Notes: a model not told the origin generated them from the sequence alone. A stretch of 22,983 nt of DNA from Gemmataceae bacterium (GCA_009691815.1 SIAL01000013.1:1-22983), one strand, 5' to 3'. Counted from the first letter of the stretch, positions 9,266 to 17,446 are shown. A program made the numbers and translations.

Positions 9266-10190
9266 GTTCTTCCTTTTGAGCGCAAACTTCAATGACCGGG
9301 CGATAGCCCCAAAAAACCAACGAGGAAAGGGCTAATCCCGCCAAAACGGACACCCATGGTATTTGGCCTAAACCGTTTTGCAAAGCATTCATGGCCGAGT
9401 GTACGGGACTGTCCTCGCAAACGGAAAGCATGGTAATGGAATTGTTAACAAAGTGTGCCGCCATGGATCCGTGAAGGGTTCCCGTAATTAATACAAGCCA
9501 ATGAAGCAAAACACCAAGAATTGCCGCGTAAAGGGCCTGTGCCGGGGCAATGTGCATAATACCAAACAAAAGAGATGTTAAAAGTACGCCACGAATCCGA
9601 CCCAGCCTTGAAACCAAACCACGCCCCAAAAACCCTCGGCAAAAAATTTCTTCCCCAAGAGCAGGTCCAAGTCCAATCACCAAAACCCCCGCCCACCAAG
9701 GCCATGGGGCGAACATTTTCTGGACCTTGCCCTCGTATTGGTTTGTTTGGAAAAATTGATTTGCCAAATGAGAAAGCCCTTCCGCCAAAAAAAAGAGACC
9801 AAGACCAAGCGTCATCCCCGCGACAATGCTTCCCGGTTTTCCACGGATTAGGCTGATTTTTTGCCTCCAATCCGGGCCGAAAAATCGTCGAGACAGTACT
9901 ATACCGTAAATAATAGATAGTATTTGTGCCAAACCTAAACCGGCAATCAGTGAAACGGTCGCTTCCCCGGACGACAAAAAATCCAGAACGCCCATTTTCT
10001 CTAGCCGCTTGGCCATTGCCGGATCGTTCCACAAACCAAAACCCAAGATTAAGGCGGAAAGCAACGCCCCCGGAATTTGCGTTACCACCAAATAAAACCC
10101 CACCCAAATCACCGCCCACCAAGGCCCGGGATGGCATTTATTCCTTTGACCGGTGCTTGCCTTATCCTCAGGGATGGTTGGATCAGGCAT
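9255..10190 (-). CDS. CPBP family intramembrane protease-like protein (CAAX/Abi)
   Basis: The protein is 311 aa and strongly hydrophobic, with about eight membrane segments. The three CPBP (Rce1-like) motifs are present: EEIFCRGF with E180, E181 and R185; FGIMH with F209 and H213; and HFVNN with H246 and N250. All residues expected for a glutamate-dependent intramembrane protease are kept, so activity is plausible; the substrate is unknown. The ATG at 10190 is preferred because GGAG stands five bases upstream and the start overlaps the preceding TGA by 8 nt (ATGCCTGA). An upstream ATG at 10223 would add a Cys/Gly-rich 11 residues. In bacteria such proteins are linked to prenyl-protein-like processing, bacteriocin immunity or envelope stress. 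Nothing here argues for a bacteriocin locus. Confidence 0.9.
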   Translation of the reverse strand: MPDPTIPEDKASTGQRNKCHPGPWWAVIWVGFYLVVTQIPGALLSALILGFGLWNDPAMAKRLEKMGVLDFLSSGEATVSLIAGLGLAQILSIIYGIVLSRRFFGPDWRQKISLIRGKPGSIVAGMTLGLGLFFLAEGLSHLANQFFQTNQYEGKVQKMFAPWPWWAGVLVIGLGPALGEEIFCRGFLGRGLVSRLGRIRGVLLTSLLFGIMHIAPAQALYAAILGVLLHWLVLITGTLHGSMAAHFVNNSITMLSVCEDSPVHSAMNALQNGLGQIPWVSVLAGLALSSLVFWGYRPVIEVCAQKEEHGF

Positions 10191-11793
10191 ATCCACTCCA
10201 ACCCCACCACACCAACAAATCATAAATCCAAGGCAATTTCCAAGGAGACCATGCCGGCCACGATGCGGAAAAGACCCCTACCGCCAAAAAGAAATACACC
10301 AGTCCCCTCCCTTTTCGCCAATTCTTTAGCCGCTCTAGAGTGGGAATGGCACACAAAAGCAAAAGGGGTGTAAGCCAAATCAACCACCTAGGCCCACAAC
10401 TCATCCCCCCATAATTGTCACTTTTGTAAAGGTAAAAACTCACAACAATTGCCGTCAGACCAAGAGTTGAAAGGGCAAGTCGACCTTGGATTGTCTCATT
10501 ACTTAGGGCAAAAGACTCTCGTGGGGTTACCGACCTAAAAGGGATTGGGCCAATCCTCTTGGCTTTAACCATCCATTGAATTCCCCCAAAAAGCGAAAGG
10601 AGAAATAATGGTGTTAGGGAGAAAAGGCCATGGTGGCCTACCAAAAGGTGCAGAGCATATTCGAACCGAGTTTCCCCCATGTTCCGCCCGGCGAAATCAA
10701 TGTTTCTTTTAAGATCGCCAAAAGCGTTGTACGGATTCCATGGGCTCCCCTCATAGTCGTACCACGGGCCGCCAAATTCCGAATAGGCGGGAAGGAAAGA
10801 TCCAATGGAAATCCAATTGAGGACAACCAGAGCCACCATAAAACTCAAAGCCGAAATCAGGAAGATCAATAGGGTTTTGAATTGACGCCAATCTAGCCAA
10901 AGCACCAAAAGAGTAACAAGAAACGCGAGAGAGGGAAGTTCCATGGTAAAGGCAAGTCCACAGCAAGCACCCGCAAAACAGGCCGCCGGGATGTTTGGTG
11001 AATGGTTTCCAAGAACCGCCCAAAGAGCGAAGGTAACCAAAAAAACCGCCGGGGTATGGTTATTCAGGGTTATTAAAAAAGGAGTGACCAGAGTGCCAAA
11101 AGCCGCGGCGGCAACCAAAAGGATGCGCACCCAACCAGATTCGGTCAATCGAAATACCAAAGAGGCAAACAACCCCAGGTAGAGACAAAACGGCACGATA
11201 TTGATTGCAACGAGCGAGATTCGGATTATGGCCGCTGGTTGGTCTTTAAGAGTCCAACCGGTTATTTTTTGCACCACCCATGTCCACCCTGCAAGCATAG
11301 TTGGGAAAAGGGGTGGTTTACTCGAATAAAACTCCAAAGTATCGGGCTTTAGGACCCTGTCGATGGAGTTCCAACCCTCTTCGAAAAGCAAACCCTTATC
11401 GCCTTTGATCCTTGCTAGTTTTCCCGCTTCGAGGACCACGGGAATCCCAAAGGGTTGGTTTATCCCAACTAGGGCGCAAGCACTTGCCACGAAGGCATCC
11501 TTGTTCCTTTGGCCAATGACAAAGGTGCCGTTTTCAAGGAGGGCCCGAACCGTCAGCCACCGGGAGCGATCATTGGAACTAAGAGTGACCACCGGGGTGG
11601 GTTTTTTGGTAATCCAAGCTCGTTTGGAATTGCGTTCTTCGGCGGTTCGAAAAAGAGTCGGGTCATAGAGTTGGGTAACGGAAGCAAGTCGGCCCGCCGC
11701 CATGGTGCCCGCGACTAGAATGAATAGCCAACATACCGCTTTTTGGGCTTGAACGGGGAGTAAGGAAAGCCCATCGGAATCATTTTTTACCAT
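10183..11793 (-). CDS. GT-C fold membrane glycosyltransferase-like protein
   Basis: The protein is 536 aa with an N-terminal membrane helix (~18-38), a long probably extracytoplasmic loop (~40-185) and roughly nine further membrane segments. The loop contains FYSSKPPLFP at ~155-164, which resembles the KPPL signature of the PMT/ArnT (GT39/GT83) superfamily. NNHTP at ~244-248 follows in a membrane segment. Family members transfer sugars from polyprenyl-phosphate donors to proteins or lipids on the outer face of the inner membrane. The acceptor here cannot be told. The ATG directly abuts the cinA TAA with no intervening base, and AGAGG lies 8 nt upstream inside cinA, so translation is probably coupled. 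An association with envelope glycosylation is inference only. Confidence 0.8.
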   Translation of the reverse strand: MVKNDSDGLSLLPVQAQKAVCWLFILVAGTMAAGRLASVTQLYDPTLFRTAEERNSKRAWITKKPTPVVTLSSNDRSRWLTVRALLENGTFVIGQRNKDAFVASACALVGINQPFGIPVVLEAGKLARIKGDKGLLFEEGWNSIDRVLKPDTLEFYSSKPPLFPTMLAGWTWVVQKITGWTLKDQPAAIIRISLVAINIVPFCLYLGLFASLVFRLTESGWVRILLVAAAAFGTLVTPFLITLNNHTPAVFLVTFALWAVLGNHSPNIPAACFAGACCGLAFTMELPSLAFLVTLLVLWLDWRQFKTLLIFLISALSFMVALVVLNWISIGSFLPAYSEFGGPWYDYEGSPWNPYNAFGDLKRNIDFAGRNMGETRFEYALHLLVGHHGLFSLTPLFLLSLFGGIQWMVKAKRIGPIPFRSVTPRESFALSNETIQGRLALSTLGLTAIVVSFYLYKSDNYGGMSCGPRWLIWLTPLLLLCAIPTLERLKNWRKGRGLVYFFLAVGVFSASWPAWSPWKLPWIYDLLVWWGWSGYA

Positions 11794-13128
11794 TTACCGG
11801 ACCTCTTTTAGGGGAACATTCTGGCAAGGCGCCAGGTTCGCTTTGGTCGCCAAAAGTTTGAGCCTTAACAGGTTGAGGGTCATAAGGGCAGTTCGATGTT
11901 GGATCTCGGTTCGGGAGCCATGCCAATTTTGCGTATGTTCCGAGGAAACAGAGGATCCATCGTCCACCGCGGCAAAAACCAGCCCGGCAGGCAAATCGGG
12001 GCCCCCATCACCGGGGCCGGCAAATCCCACCACCGCCACGCCCAGATCGGTCCCCAATTTCTCCCGAACGGCCTTGGCCAAGAACCTGACCGTTTCCGGC
12101 CCCACACACCCTTCCTTCATTAAAAGATCCTTAGGATATCCTAATAGTTGTTCTTTCGCTCCCGGTTGGTACAAAACAAGGGATCCCGATAACCAATTCG
12201 AGATACCCGGAACCGCGCCCAATAACGAGGCCGTCTTTCCGCAGGTGACGCTTTCGACAAAAGAAACTGTCCGCTTGAGTTCTCCCAAAAGCCCGGCAAC
12301 CGCTTCGGCAAGGGTTTCTTCATCGGCCCCAAACACAAGATCGCCAAGCCTCTCTCGAATGATCGCCTCCACCAAAGCGATTTGCGATTGGGCTTCGGCG
12401 AGATCGGCGCCTCGAGCGGTGATACTCAAACTAATGATGGCGTTGGATGCGGTAATTCCCACCTCGGGTTCCGCTCCGCGCTTTGTTAAGTCAAGCAGTT
12501 TCTCCTCAACGGCGGATTCTCCGGCGCCAAAAGTACGAATGGTTCTCCGGGAAAGAAACCCACCCCCAAAACCCAGTTTGCCAAGATTGGCGTTTAATAG
12601 CCGGGGACTTACCTCATTGGCCCACATTAACTCCATCTCACGGGGAGGTCCCGGAAGGGCGACAAAGATAGTTCCCAGATGGATCAGGAAAACCCCCGGG
12701 GCCGTACCGTTGGCGTTGGGGAGTGCCTCGGCACCTTTGGGAACGAAGGCTTGGACACGGTTTCGTTCTGGGCAAACCCGGTTGCGACGATGAAACATCT
12801 CTTGGATCGCCGCCCAAGAGGCCTCGTCAAAATCCAGATCCACCCCCGCGAGGCGAGCCAAAATTTCTCGGGTCAAATCGTCTTGGGTTGGCCCCAAGCC
12901 CCCGCTTATTACCACTAAACCGGCACGAGAGGCGGCCAATTTAAAACTGTTCAGGTTAACCTCGGCATCATCGGGAATGGTGCTGTGCCAACCCGTTTCA
13001 ACCCCAATCTCAGCCAGTTTGCGGCTTAGCCATTGGCTATTTGTGTCAAGTTGTGCTCCCGAGGTTATTTCGCTGCCTATGGATAGGATTTCGGCTTTAC
13101 GGGTGGAAGATTTGTTTGTGAAAACCAT
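11794..13128 (-). CDS. cinA: CinA-like protein: ADP-ribose pyrophosphatase / NMN deamidase (PncC) fusion
   Basis: The 444-aa protein has the standard two-domain layout. The N-terminal COG1058 (molybdopterin-binding-like) domain shows GGLGPTQDDLTRE (76-88), LPNANGTAPG (136-145) and LPGPPREM (158-165). The C-terminal PncC domain (~275-440) shows ESVTCG (292-297) and GFAGPGDGG. The family acts in pyridine-nucleotide recycling: ADP-ribose cleavage by the N domain and deamidation of nicotinamide mononucleotide by the C domain. The usual ESCTGG loop is ESVTCG here; the Ser is kept. The usual SYSN-type segment reads LVLYQPGAK, with Tyr and Lys kept. The ATG start is at 13128 with no strong ribosome-binding site close by. 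It is the first gene of a four-gene operon that ends with a NUDIX ADP-ribose hydrolase-like gene. It is divergent from the rhodanese-moaC set across ~110 bp. Confidence 0.93.
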   Translation of the reverse strand: MVFTNKSSTRKAEILSIGSEITSGAQLDTNSQWLSRKLAEIGVETGWHSTIPDDAEVNLNSFKLAASRAGLVVISGGLGPTQDDLTREILARLAGVDLDFDEASWAAIQEMFHRRNRVCPERNRVQAFVPKGAEALPNANGTAPGVFLIHLGTIFVALPGPPREMELMWANEVSPRLLNANLGKLGFGGGFLSRRTIRTFGAGESAVEEKLLDLTKRGAEPEVGITASNAIISLSITARGADLAEAQSQIALVEAIIRERLGDLVFGADEETLAEAVAGLLGELKRTVSFVESVTCGKTASLLGAVPGISNWLSGSLVLYQPGAKEQLLGYPKDLLMKEGCVGPETVRFLAKAVREKLGTDLGVAVVGFAGPGDGGPDLPAGLVFAAVDDGSSVSSEHTQNWHGSRTEIQHRTALMTLNLLRLKLLATKANLAPCQNVPLKEVR

Positions 13129-13238
13129 GCGAATGCGGGCGATTCCCGTCCCTCTTTTGTGTATTGGAAAAACAACCCAGCTTTGGATCGAAGATTGCGC
13201 TTCAAAAGCTACACTAAAGATTTCAGGGGGAGGATTCC

Positions 13239-13565
13239 ATGATTCGGCAAATTGGCGTTGAGGAATTGTCCGACTGGGCCCGCGAAAAAAAGTCCTTCAC
13301 TCTGCTGGATGTACGCCAACCCGACGAAAATGCTACCGCCGTTTTACCCAATAGCCAACTCATTCCCCTCGACGAACTTACCATGCGCGTGGGGGAAATC
13401 GAACAGGCCTCCGGAGTTCCTTTGGTGGTTTATTGCCATCATGGAGTTCGAAGCCTTCATGCGGGATCATGGCTGGCGGGGAATGGCTTTGACCCTGTTT
13501 ATTCTCTCTCGGGGGGAATTGATGCTTGGTCCCAACGGGTAGACCCTAGCGTACCTCGCTATTAG
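13239..13565 (+). CDS. Single-domain rhodanese (sulfurtransferase-like)
   Basis: The protein is 108 aa, the size of a stand-alone rhodanese domain of the GlpE/PspE kind. LLDVRQPDE (22-30) is the first conserved strand. The active-site loop is CHHGVRS with catalytic C66, followed by SLSGGIDAWSQ near the C-terminus. Such proteins carry persulfide sulfur on the Cys. The six-residue loop starting after Cys fits the sulfurtransferase class. A strong GGGGGAGG stands 5 nt before the ATG at 13239. It is the first gene of a plus-strand set with moaC (34-nt gap) and a prenyl synthase. A role in sulfur supply to molybdopterin is possible from the neighbour but not shown. No signal peptide is seen, so the protein is probably cytoplasmic. 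Confidence 0.92.
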   Translation: MIRQIGVEELSDWAREKKSFTLLDVRQPDENATAVLPNSQLIPLDELTMRVGEIEQASGVPLVVYCHHGVRSLHAGSWLAGNGFDPVYSLSGGIDAWSQRVDPSVPRY

Positions 13566-13599
13566 GGCTTAAACCGGTTTTTCCTTGCCAGGTTGAACA

Positions 13600-14127
13600 A
13601 TGAACCCAAATCCCGAAAACCTAACGCATTTTGACGAAAAAGGGGCATCTCGCATGGTCGAGGTTGGTCAAAAACCAGAAAGCCCCCGGATGGCCCGTGC
13701 CGTTGGCCAAGTTAGCATGAGCCCCAAAACTCAGGAATTGATTCGAAATCGGGCCTTTTCCAAGGGTGATGTCCTAGAAGTTGCCCGTTTGGCGGGAATC
13801 ATGGCTGCCAAAAAAACTTGGGATTTGATTCCCCTTTGCCATCAGGTGCCCCTGACGGGGGTAAGGGTGGAATTTTCCTTCCCGGAACCCAATATTGTCG
13901 AAATCGAGGCCACTTCCACAACATTCGCCCGAACTGGGGTCGAGATGGAGGCATTAGTTGCGGTTAGTATTGCGGGATTGACGATCTATGACATGTGCAA
14001 AAGTGTGGATCGTGTTATGCAATTGGACGGAGTGCGGTTGATGGAAAAGACGGGTGGCGTCCATGGTGACTTTGTCCGCTCCGTTGGCCCGGATGCCCCT
14101 TGCGGAAGGGATCAGGGCAAGGGATGA
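13600..14127 (+). CDS. moaC: Cyclic pyranopterin monophosphate synthase MoaC
   Basis: The 175-aa protein catalyses, with MoaA, the conversion of GTP to cyclic pyranopterin monophosphate in molybdenum cofactor synthesis. Family motifs are present in order: LTHFDEKGASRMVEVG (8-23), IMAAKKTWDLIPLCHQVPLT (67-86) and GVEMEALVAVSIAGLTIYDM (113-132). The active-site D131 and K134 correspond to the Asp-x-x-Lys of E. coli MoaC. The C-terminal tail after GGVHGDF is slightly long. The ATG at 13600 has only a weak AGG upstream. The stop overlaps the next start as ATGA at 14124-14127. No moaA, moaD or moaE lies in the window, so the rest of the pathway is elsewhere. Confidence 0.97.
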   Translation: MNPNPENLTHFDEKGASRMVEVGQKPESPRMARAVGQVSMSPKTQELIRNRAFSKGDVLEVARLAGIMAAKKTWDLIPLCHQVPLTGVRVEFSFPEPNIVEIEATSTTFARTGVEMEALVAVSIAGLTIYDMCKSVDRVMQLDGVRLMEKTGGVHGDFVRSVGPDAPCGRDQGKG

Positions 14128-15185
14128 ACAGGGAACAAGTGATGAGCCCCGTTACATTGCTGGACAGTAACCCTCACATTGCCCATCCCCCCAAAGGGGC
14201 CGTGGACGAAATCCTTCATCAGAGTGTAGCCTCGGAACTTCCTCAGATTCCCGAATTAGCGGATGTGGAACAGCACATAGATTCCGTTTTGAATCGAAGC
14301 CATTCCCGTTTTGCCTCCATGGTGGATCAAGTTCGCCATTTTCGAGGCAAACGCTTTCGACCCCTCATGGTCCTTCTCTCCGCAAAGGCGGTTGGCAACC
14401 TGACCCCCAAGCACGCCGCCCTTGGCGCCGTAATGGAACTCATTCACACCGCTACCCTAATTCATGACGATGTTCTCGACGAAGCCATGATCCGCCGCTT
14501 TGCGCCCACGGTAAACGCCGTAAATGACAACTACACCAGCATCCTTCTTGGCGACTGGATATTCAGCCAAGCCTTTTCTTTGGCCAGCACGCTCCAAAAC
14601 CTTCGCGTCAATCATCTGCTTTCGGAAAGTGCCTGCCGCATTTGCGAGGGCGAACTTAACCAAGGTATGGAACGGGGCAATTTTGCCTTGGAAGAATCCA
14701 CCTATTTCGACAACATCAACGGTAAAACAGCTGAACTCATTGCGGCCTGTTGCAAGGTTTCCGCCATTATTGCCAACGCCCCTGAGGATCAGGTCCGCCA
14801 CCTGGAAAACTTTGGACGCAAGGTAGGTATGGCGTTTCAGATTGCCGACGACCTATTGGACCTTTGGGGCGATGAGGACCGAACCGGTAAATCTTTGGGA
14901 ACCGACCTTAAACAGGGCAAACTGACGCTGCCCCTCATCCATGCCCTAAGGCAACCCAACAGCGACCGCATTCTTGCCATTCTTAGGACCCCACCCGAGG
15001 ACTCCCAACGGGCCAGAGCCGCCCTAATTCCTCTGTTGGAGGAGGCGGGATCGCTGGATTACGCCAAGCAAATTGCTCGCGAATTGGTACACCAAGCCCG
15101 GCTGGAACTATCTCATCTCCCGGCAACGGTTTGGCGCAATCAGCTGGCCACAATGGCGGAGAAAGCCATTGCCCGTTCTGCTTGA
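14124..15185 (+). CDS. Long-chain all-trans polyprenyl diphosphate synthase
   Basis: The 353-aa protein (from the ATG at 14124) belongs to the trans-isoprenyl diphosphate synthase family. The first Asp-rich motif DDVLD (115-119) and second DDLLD (242-246) are intact. GDEDRTGKSLGTDLKQGKLT follows the second. The residue five before the first DDxxD is a small Ala (A110), which usually permits long products such as octaprenyl or heptaprenyl diphosphate for quinone side chains. The motif after the first DDxxD is RRFAPTVN, where RRGxPTVN is common. The ATG forms an ATGA overlap with the moaC stop and has AAGGG upstream. A TTG at 14100 and an ATG at 14142 are alternatives. The N-terminal ~45 residues are longer than usual and lack conserved sequence. 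The quinone role is inferred from the family. Confidence 0.92.
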   Translation: MNREQVMSPVTLLDSNPHIAHPPKGAVDEILHQSVASELPQIPELADVEQHIDSVLNRSHSRFASMVDQVRHFRGKRFRPLMVLLSAKAVGNLTPKHAALGAVMELIHTATLIHDDVLDEAMIRRFAPTVNAVNDNYTSILLGDWIFSQAFSLASTLQNLRVNHLLSESACRICEGELNQGMERGNFALEESTYFDNINGKTAELIAACCKVSAIIANAPEDQVRHLENFGRKVGMAFQIADDLLDLWGDEDRTGKSLGTDLKQGKLTLPLIHALRQPNSDRILAILRTPPEDSQRARAALIPLLEEAGSLDYAKQIARELVHQARLELSHLPATVWRNQLATMAEKAIARSA

Positions 15186-15233
15186 TCGTTTGGAAATCGT
15201 GCCAATTCGATGGATGAAAAGCGTTGAACCGGT

Positions 15234-15488
15234 CTAATTGACCGCCGCATTTTCTTCAGTTTTGGCGCGCAAGGGTCCCCGGTAGGTGATTCGGCCTTTG
15301 GCCAAGTCATAGGGAGAGATTTCGACAGTAACGATGTCCCCGAGCAGGATACGGATAAAATTCTTGCGAATCTTCCCTGCGATATGGGCCTTGACCTCAT
15401 GGCCATTGTCCAATTTCACCAAAAACTGGGTGTTGGGAAGTGCCGTGGTCACTTTGCCTTGTTGTAAAAACGCTTCCTCTTTCGCCAT
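15234..15488 (-). CDS. infA: Translation initiation factor IF-1
   Basis: The 84-aa protein has the complete OB-fold sequence of IF-1, including GKVTTALPNTQFLVKLDNGH, EVKAHIAGKIRKNFIRILLG and VEISPYDLAKGRITYR. It has a 12-residue tail beyond the usual ~72 residues. It occupies the ribosomal A site during 30S initiation complex assembly with IF-2 and IF-3. The ATG at 15488 is preceded by TAGGAG nine bases upstream. It stands alone, away from the ribosomal-protein operons where infA often sits. It is convergent with the prenyl synthase gene, with 48 bp between the stops. A promoter lies about 40 bp upstream. Confidence 0.97.
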   Translation of the reverse strand: MAKEEAFLQQGKVTTALPNTQFLVKLDNGHEVKAHIAGKIRKNFIRILLGDIVTVEISPYDLAKGRITYRGPLRAKTEENAAVN

Positions 15489-15526
15489 CAGGTTCCGCTC
15501 CTAAATTGAAATACACAAGTCATCAA

Positions 15527-15556
15527 ATAGTAATTATAACACCATATCGCTGTCAA
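15527..15556 (-). promoter_or_regulatory. Sigma70-like promoter for infA
   Basis: On the minus strand, a perfect -35 TTGACA (15556-15551) is followed by an 18-bp spacer and -10 TACTAT (15532-15527). A TATAAT at 15538-15533 lies directly before that but is only 12 bp from TTGACA. The expected start site is near 15520, giving a leader of about 30 nt. Confidence 0.65.
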
Positions 15557-15655
15557 TCCCATCCCACTTTATAAAGAAAAAGGTCGAAATAATAGGTTGC
15601 GCTTGGGGTAACAAAGGCTTTTTGATCCCGTTTGGGTGCCCCGAACCAACCAATT

Positions 15656-15679
15656 GGGGAAATCCCTGAGGTTTTCCCC
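15656..15679. other. Intergenic hairpin between tyrS and infA
   Basis: GGGGAAA (15656-15662) pairs perfectly with TTTCCCC (15673-15679) around a 10-nt loop. Neither side carries a T-tract. It could back up tyrS transcription termination. It is the main visible structure in the otherwise featureless half of the 267-bp tyrS-infA spacer. Confidence 0.4.
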
Positions 15680-15741
15680 CCGAATCGTTAATTTCGTGGG
15701 TTTAGGGTGTTTCCAAGGATACACTTGAGAAACTTTTGGCC

Positions 15742-15763
15742 AAATAAAGGGGTTCCTACCCCT
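15742..15763 (-). terminator. Probable intrinsic terminator of the ffh-tyrS operon
   Basis: On the minus strand, AGGGGT-AGGA-ACCCCT is a perfect 6-bp stem with a 4-nt loop, followed at once by TTATTT. The stem overlaps the tyrS TAG codon (15756-15758). Overlap of the stop by the stem is unusual but compatible with termination at the operon end. Confidence 0.5.
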
Positions 15764-16979
15764 CCAAACGAACTTTCACAATGCGACGACTTCCCACCCG
15801 AATCACAAGGCCCGAAGTGATTGCAATCCCTTGATTGGGATCGGATATTTTGGTTTTATCTGGCCCAATGGAAAGGCTTCCTTGCTCAACCAATCGCCTA
15901 GCGTCGTTGTTGCTCTTGGCCAAACCAAGGGCTGCAACCAGTTTAGAGGCGGTTAGCTTGCCCTCGATCAATTGGCTAACGGCCAAGGTAACCTCAGGAA
16001 TATCCGTGGGATCCTGCCTTTCACTAAAGCGTTTTCGCCATTCCAAAGCGGCCGCCTCCGCTCCCTCGGCACCATGGTAAAAGGTCACAATTTCTCGCCC
16101 CAATCGTTCCTTGGCTTCCCGGGGATGGGTGATCTTTGAATCCGCCAAAAGGGTGATGTCCGATTCCGCCAGATCAGTCAATAATTGAAACCACTCCTTC
16201 ATCAAGGCATCAGGAATGCTCATGGCCTTGGCAAATTGATCATAGGCCGACTCGGCAACGCCTATGTAATTTCCCAAACTTTTACCCATCCGCCTATCGC
16301 CATCAAGGCCCCTTAAAATAGGAAGAGTCATGGCGATCTGAGGTTCTTGTCCATCGTCCTTTTGCAATTCCCGGGCTACCATCAGGCTAAAAAGTTGTTC
16401 GCTGCCACCCAGTTCCACATCGGCCCGAATTGCCACCGAGTCGTGTCCTTGCATTAAAGGATAAAGACACTCGTGAAGGTAGATTGGCGATCCGGCCTTA
16501 AGCCTTTTGGTAAAGTCGTCGCGTTCCAGCATGCGCTGGATCGTGATTTGAGATGTCAAGGCGAGGACATTTAGAAAAGAAAATTTGCTAAACCAATCTC
16601 CGTTGCGATGGACCTCGGTTTTGGTCAAATCAATAATGCGCCCGACCTGCTTTAAGTAGTCCAAAGCATTGATTTCCACCTGCTCCGGGGTAAGTCTGAC
16701 TCGGGTTTGGTCTCGCCCGGACGGGTCGCCGACAAGGGCGGTATAGTTGCCGATGATTAAGACGGCCTTGTGGCCAAGATCTTGAAATTGCCTGAGTTTT
16801 CTCAGGGGAACCGTGTGCCCCAAATGGACATCAATCCCGGTGGGATCAATGCCATATTTCACCCGAAGGGGGGTCCCTGTGGCGATCGATTTCTCGAGTT
16901 TCTTTTGGAGTTCCCCGGCGGGGACGGCCGCGTCGATACCGCGGTTCAGGAGTTTCAACTGTTCAGATGCGCTAATCAA
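15756..16979 (-). CDS. tyrS: Tyrosyl-tRNA synthetase
   Basis: This is a class I synthetase that charges tRNA-Tyr. It is 407 aa from the preferred TTG at 16979, which gives MISASEQLKLLNRG and has GGGGGAG seven bases upstream. The longer TTG frame from 17015 would overlap yraN and add a non-conserved stretch. HLGH (52-55) is the HIGH motif, GNYTALVGDPSGRDQTR follows, and a C-terminal S4 RNA-binding domain covers ~345-407. The KMSKS loop reads RMGKS (230-234) in GDRRMGKSLGNYIG, with the second Lys kept. It is the last gene of the ffh operon, 23 nt after the yraN stop. Confidence 0.95.
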   Translation of the reverse strand: MISASEQLKLLNRGIDAAVPAGELQKKLEKSIATGTPLRVKYGIDPTGIDVHLGHTVPLRKLRQFQDLGHKAVLIIGNYTALVGDPSGRDQTRVRLTPEQVEINALDYLKQVGRIIDLTKTEVHRNGDWFSKFSFLNVLALTSQITIQRMLERDDFTKRLKAGSPIYLHECLYPLMQGHDSVAIRADVELGGSEQLFSLMVARELQKDDGQEPQIAMTLPILRGLDGDRRMGKSLGNYIGVAESAYDQFAKAMSIPDALMKEWFQLLTDLAESDITLLADSKITHPREAKERLGREIVTFYHGAEGAEAAALEWRKRFSERQDPTDIPEVTLAVSQLIEGKLTASKLVAALGLAKSNNDARRLVEQGSLSIGPDKTKISDPNQGIAITSGLVIRVGSRRIVKVRLEG

Positions 16980-17002
16980 GAGGACTCTCCCCCGGGACAA
17001 GC

Positions 17003-17446
17003 TTAAGCGTACCAACCCGCAACTATTCCCGGTCCATCCGGTTGGAATGCGTTTCGAATGTGCCGGATTTCAATGACCTTATTGGTGGCAGACCACGCTA
17101 TGGCCACGATGTCTTGGCGGATGTTCACCCCGGCCAAGTCATGCCGACGCAAGAGCCACCGGGTTGCCGCCAGAATACGGCGTCTTTTGCCGTGATCCAC
17201 CGAATCGAGGGGGATTTGCGCGTCATGGACACGACGCGACCGAACCTCAACCACCACCAGGGTGTCGCCCTCTCGGGCAAGAATGTCTATTTCACCAATG
17301 CCCCTAGCATCGATGTTCTTCGCCAGGATTCGTAGTCCAAGGCGGCGTAAATGGGTCGCAGCGATCCGCTCGGAGTGATTTCCAAGCAATCGCCGCCAAG
17401 TCCAGCTATGTGGACCAAGCCACCCGGGCCAGGGGAACCATCGCAT
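17003..17446 (-). CDS. yraN: UPF0102 / YraN-like nuclease-fold protein
   Basis: The 147-aa protein starts at the ATG at 17446, which has GGGGGAGG eight bases upstream. A TTG at 17524 would overlap rplS. The UPF0102 core is clear: HSERIAATHLRRLG, then GEIDILAREG (51-60) and VVVEVRSRR (64-72). These carry the acidic residues of the PD-(D/E)xK-like fold. The usual VEVK Lys is replaced by Arg (VEVRSRR). The function of the family is not settled. Location directly after rplS is common for yraN in many bacteria, often near rnhB, which is absent here. A 34-nt gap separates it from rplS. Confidence 0.9.
   Translation of the reverse strand: MRWFPWPGWLGPHSWTWRRLLGNHSERIAATHLRRLGLRILAKNIDARGIGEIDILAREGDTLVVVEVRSRRVHDAQIPLDSVDHGKRRRILAATRWLLRRHDLAGVNIRQDIVAIAWSATNKVIEIRHIRNAFQPDGPGIVAGWYA

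Noticed and set aside
9255..10190. Bacteriocin immunity or abortive-infection system based on the CPBP/Abi gene
   Set aside because: No bacteriocin precursor, exporter or other defence gene is nearby. The gene is embedded in a cinA-NUDIX operon.
11843..12793. 316-aa plus-strand frame opposite cinA
   Set aside because: It is a long shadow frame antisense to an intact CinA, Ser/Pro/Arg-rich and without a motif.
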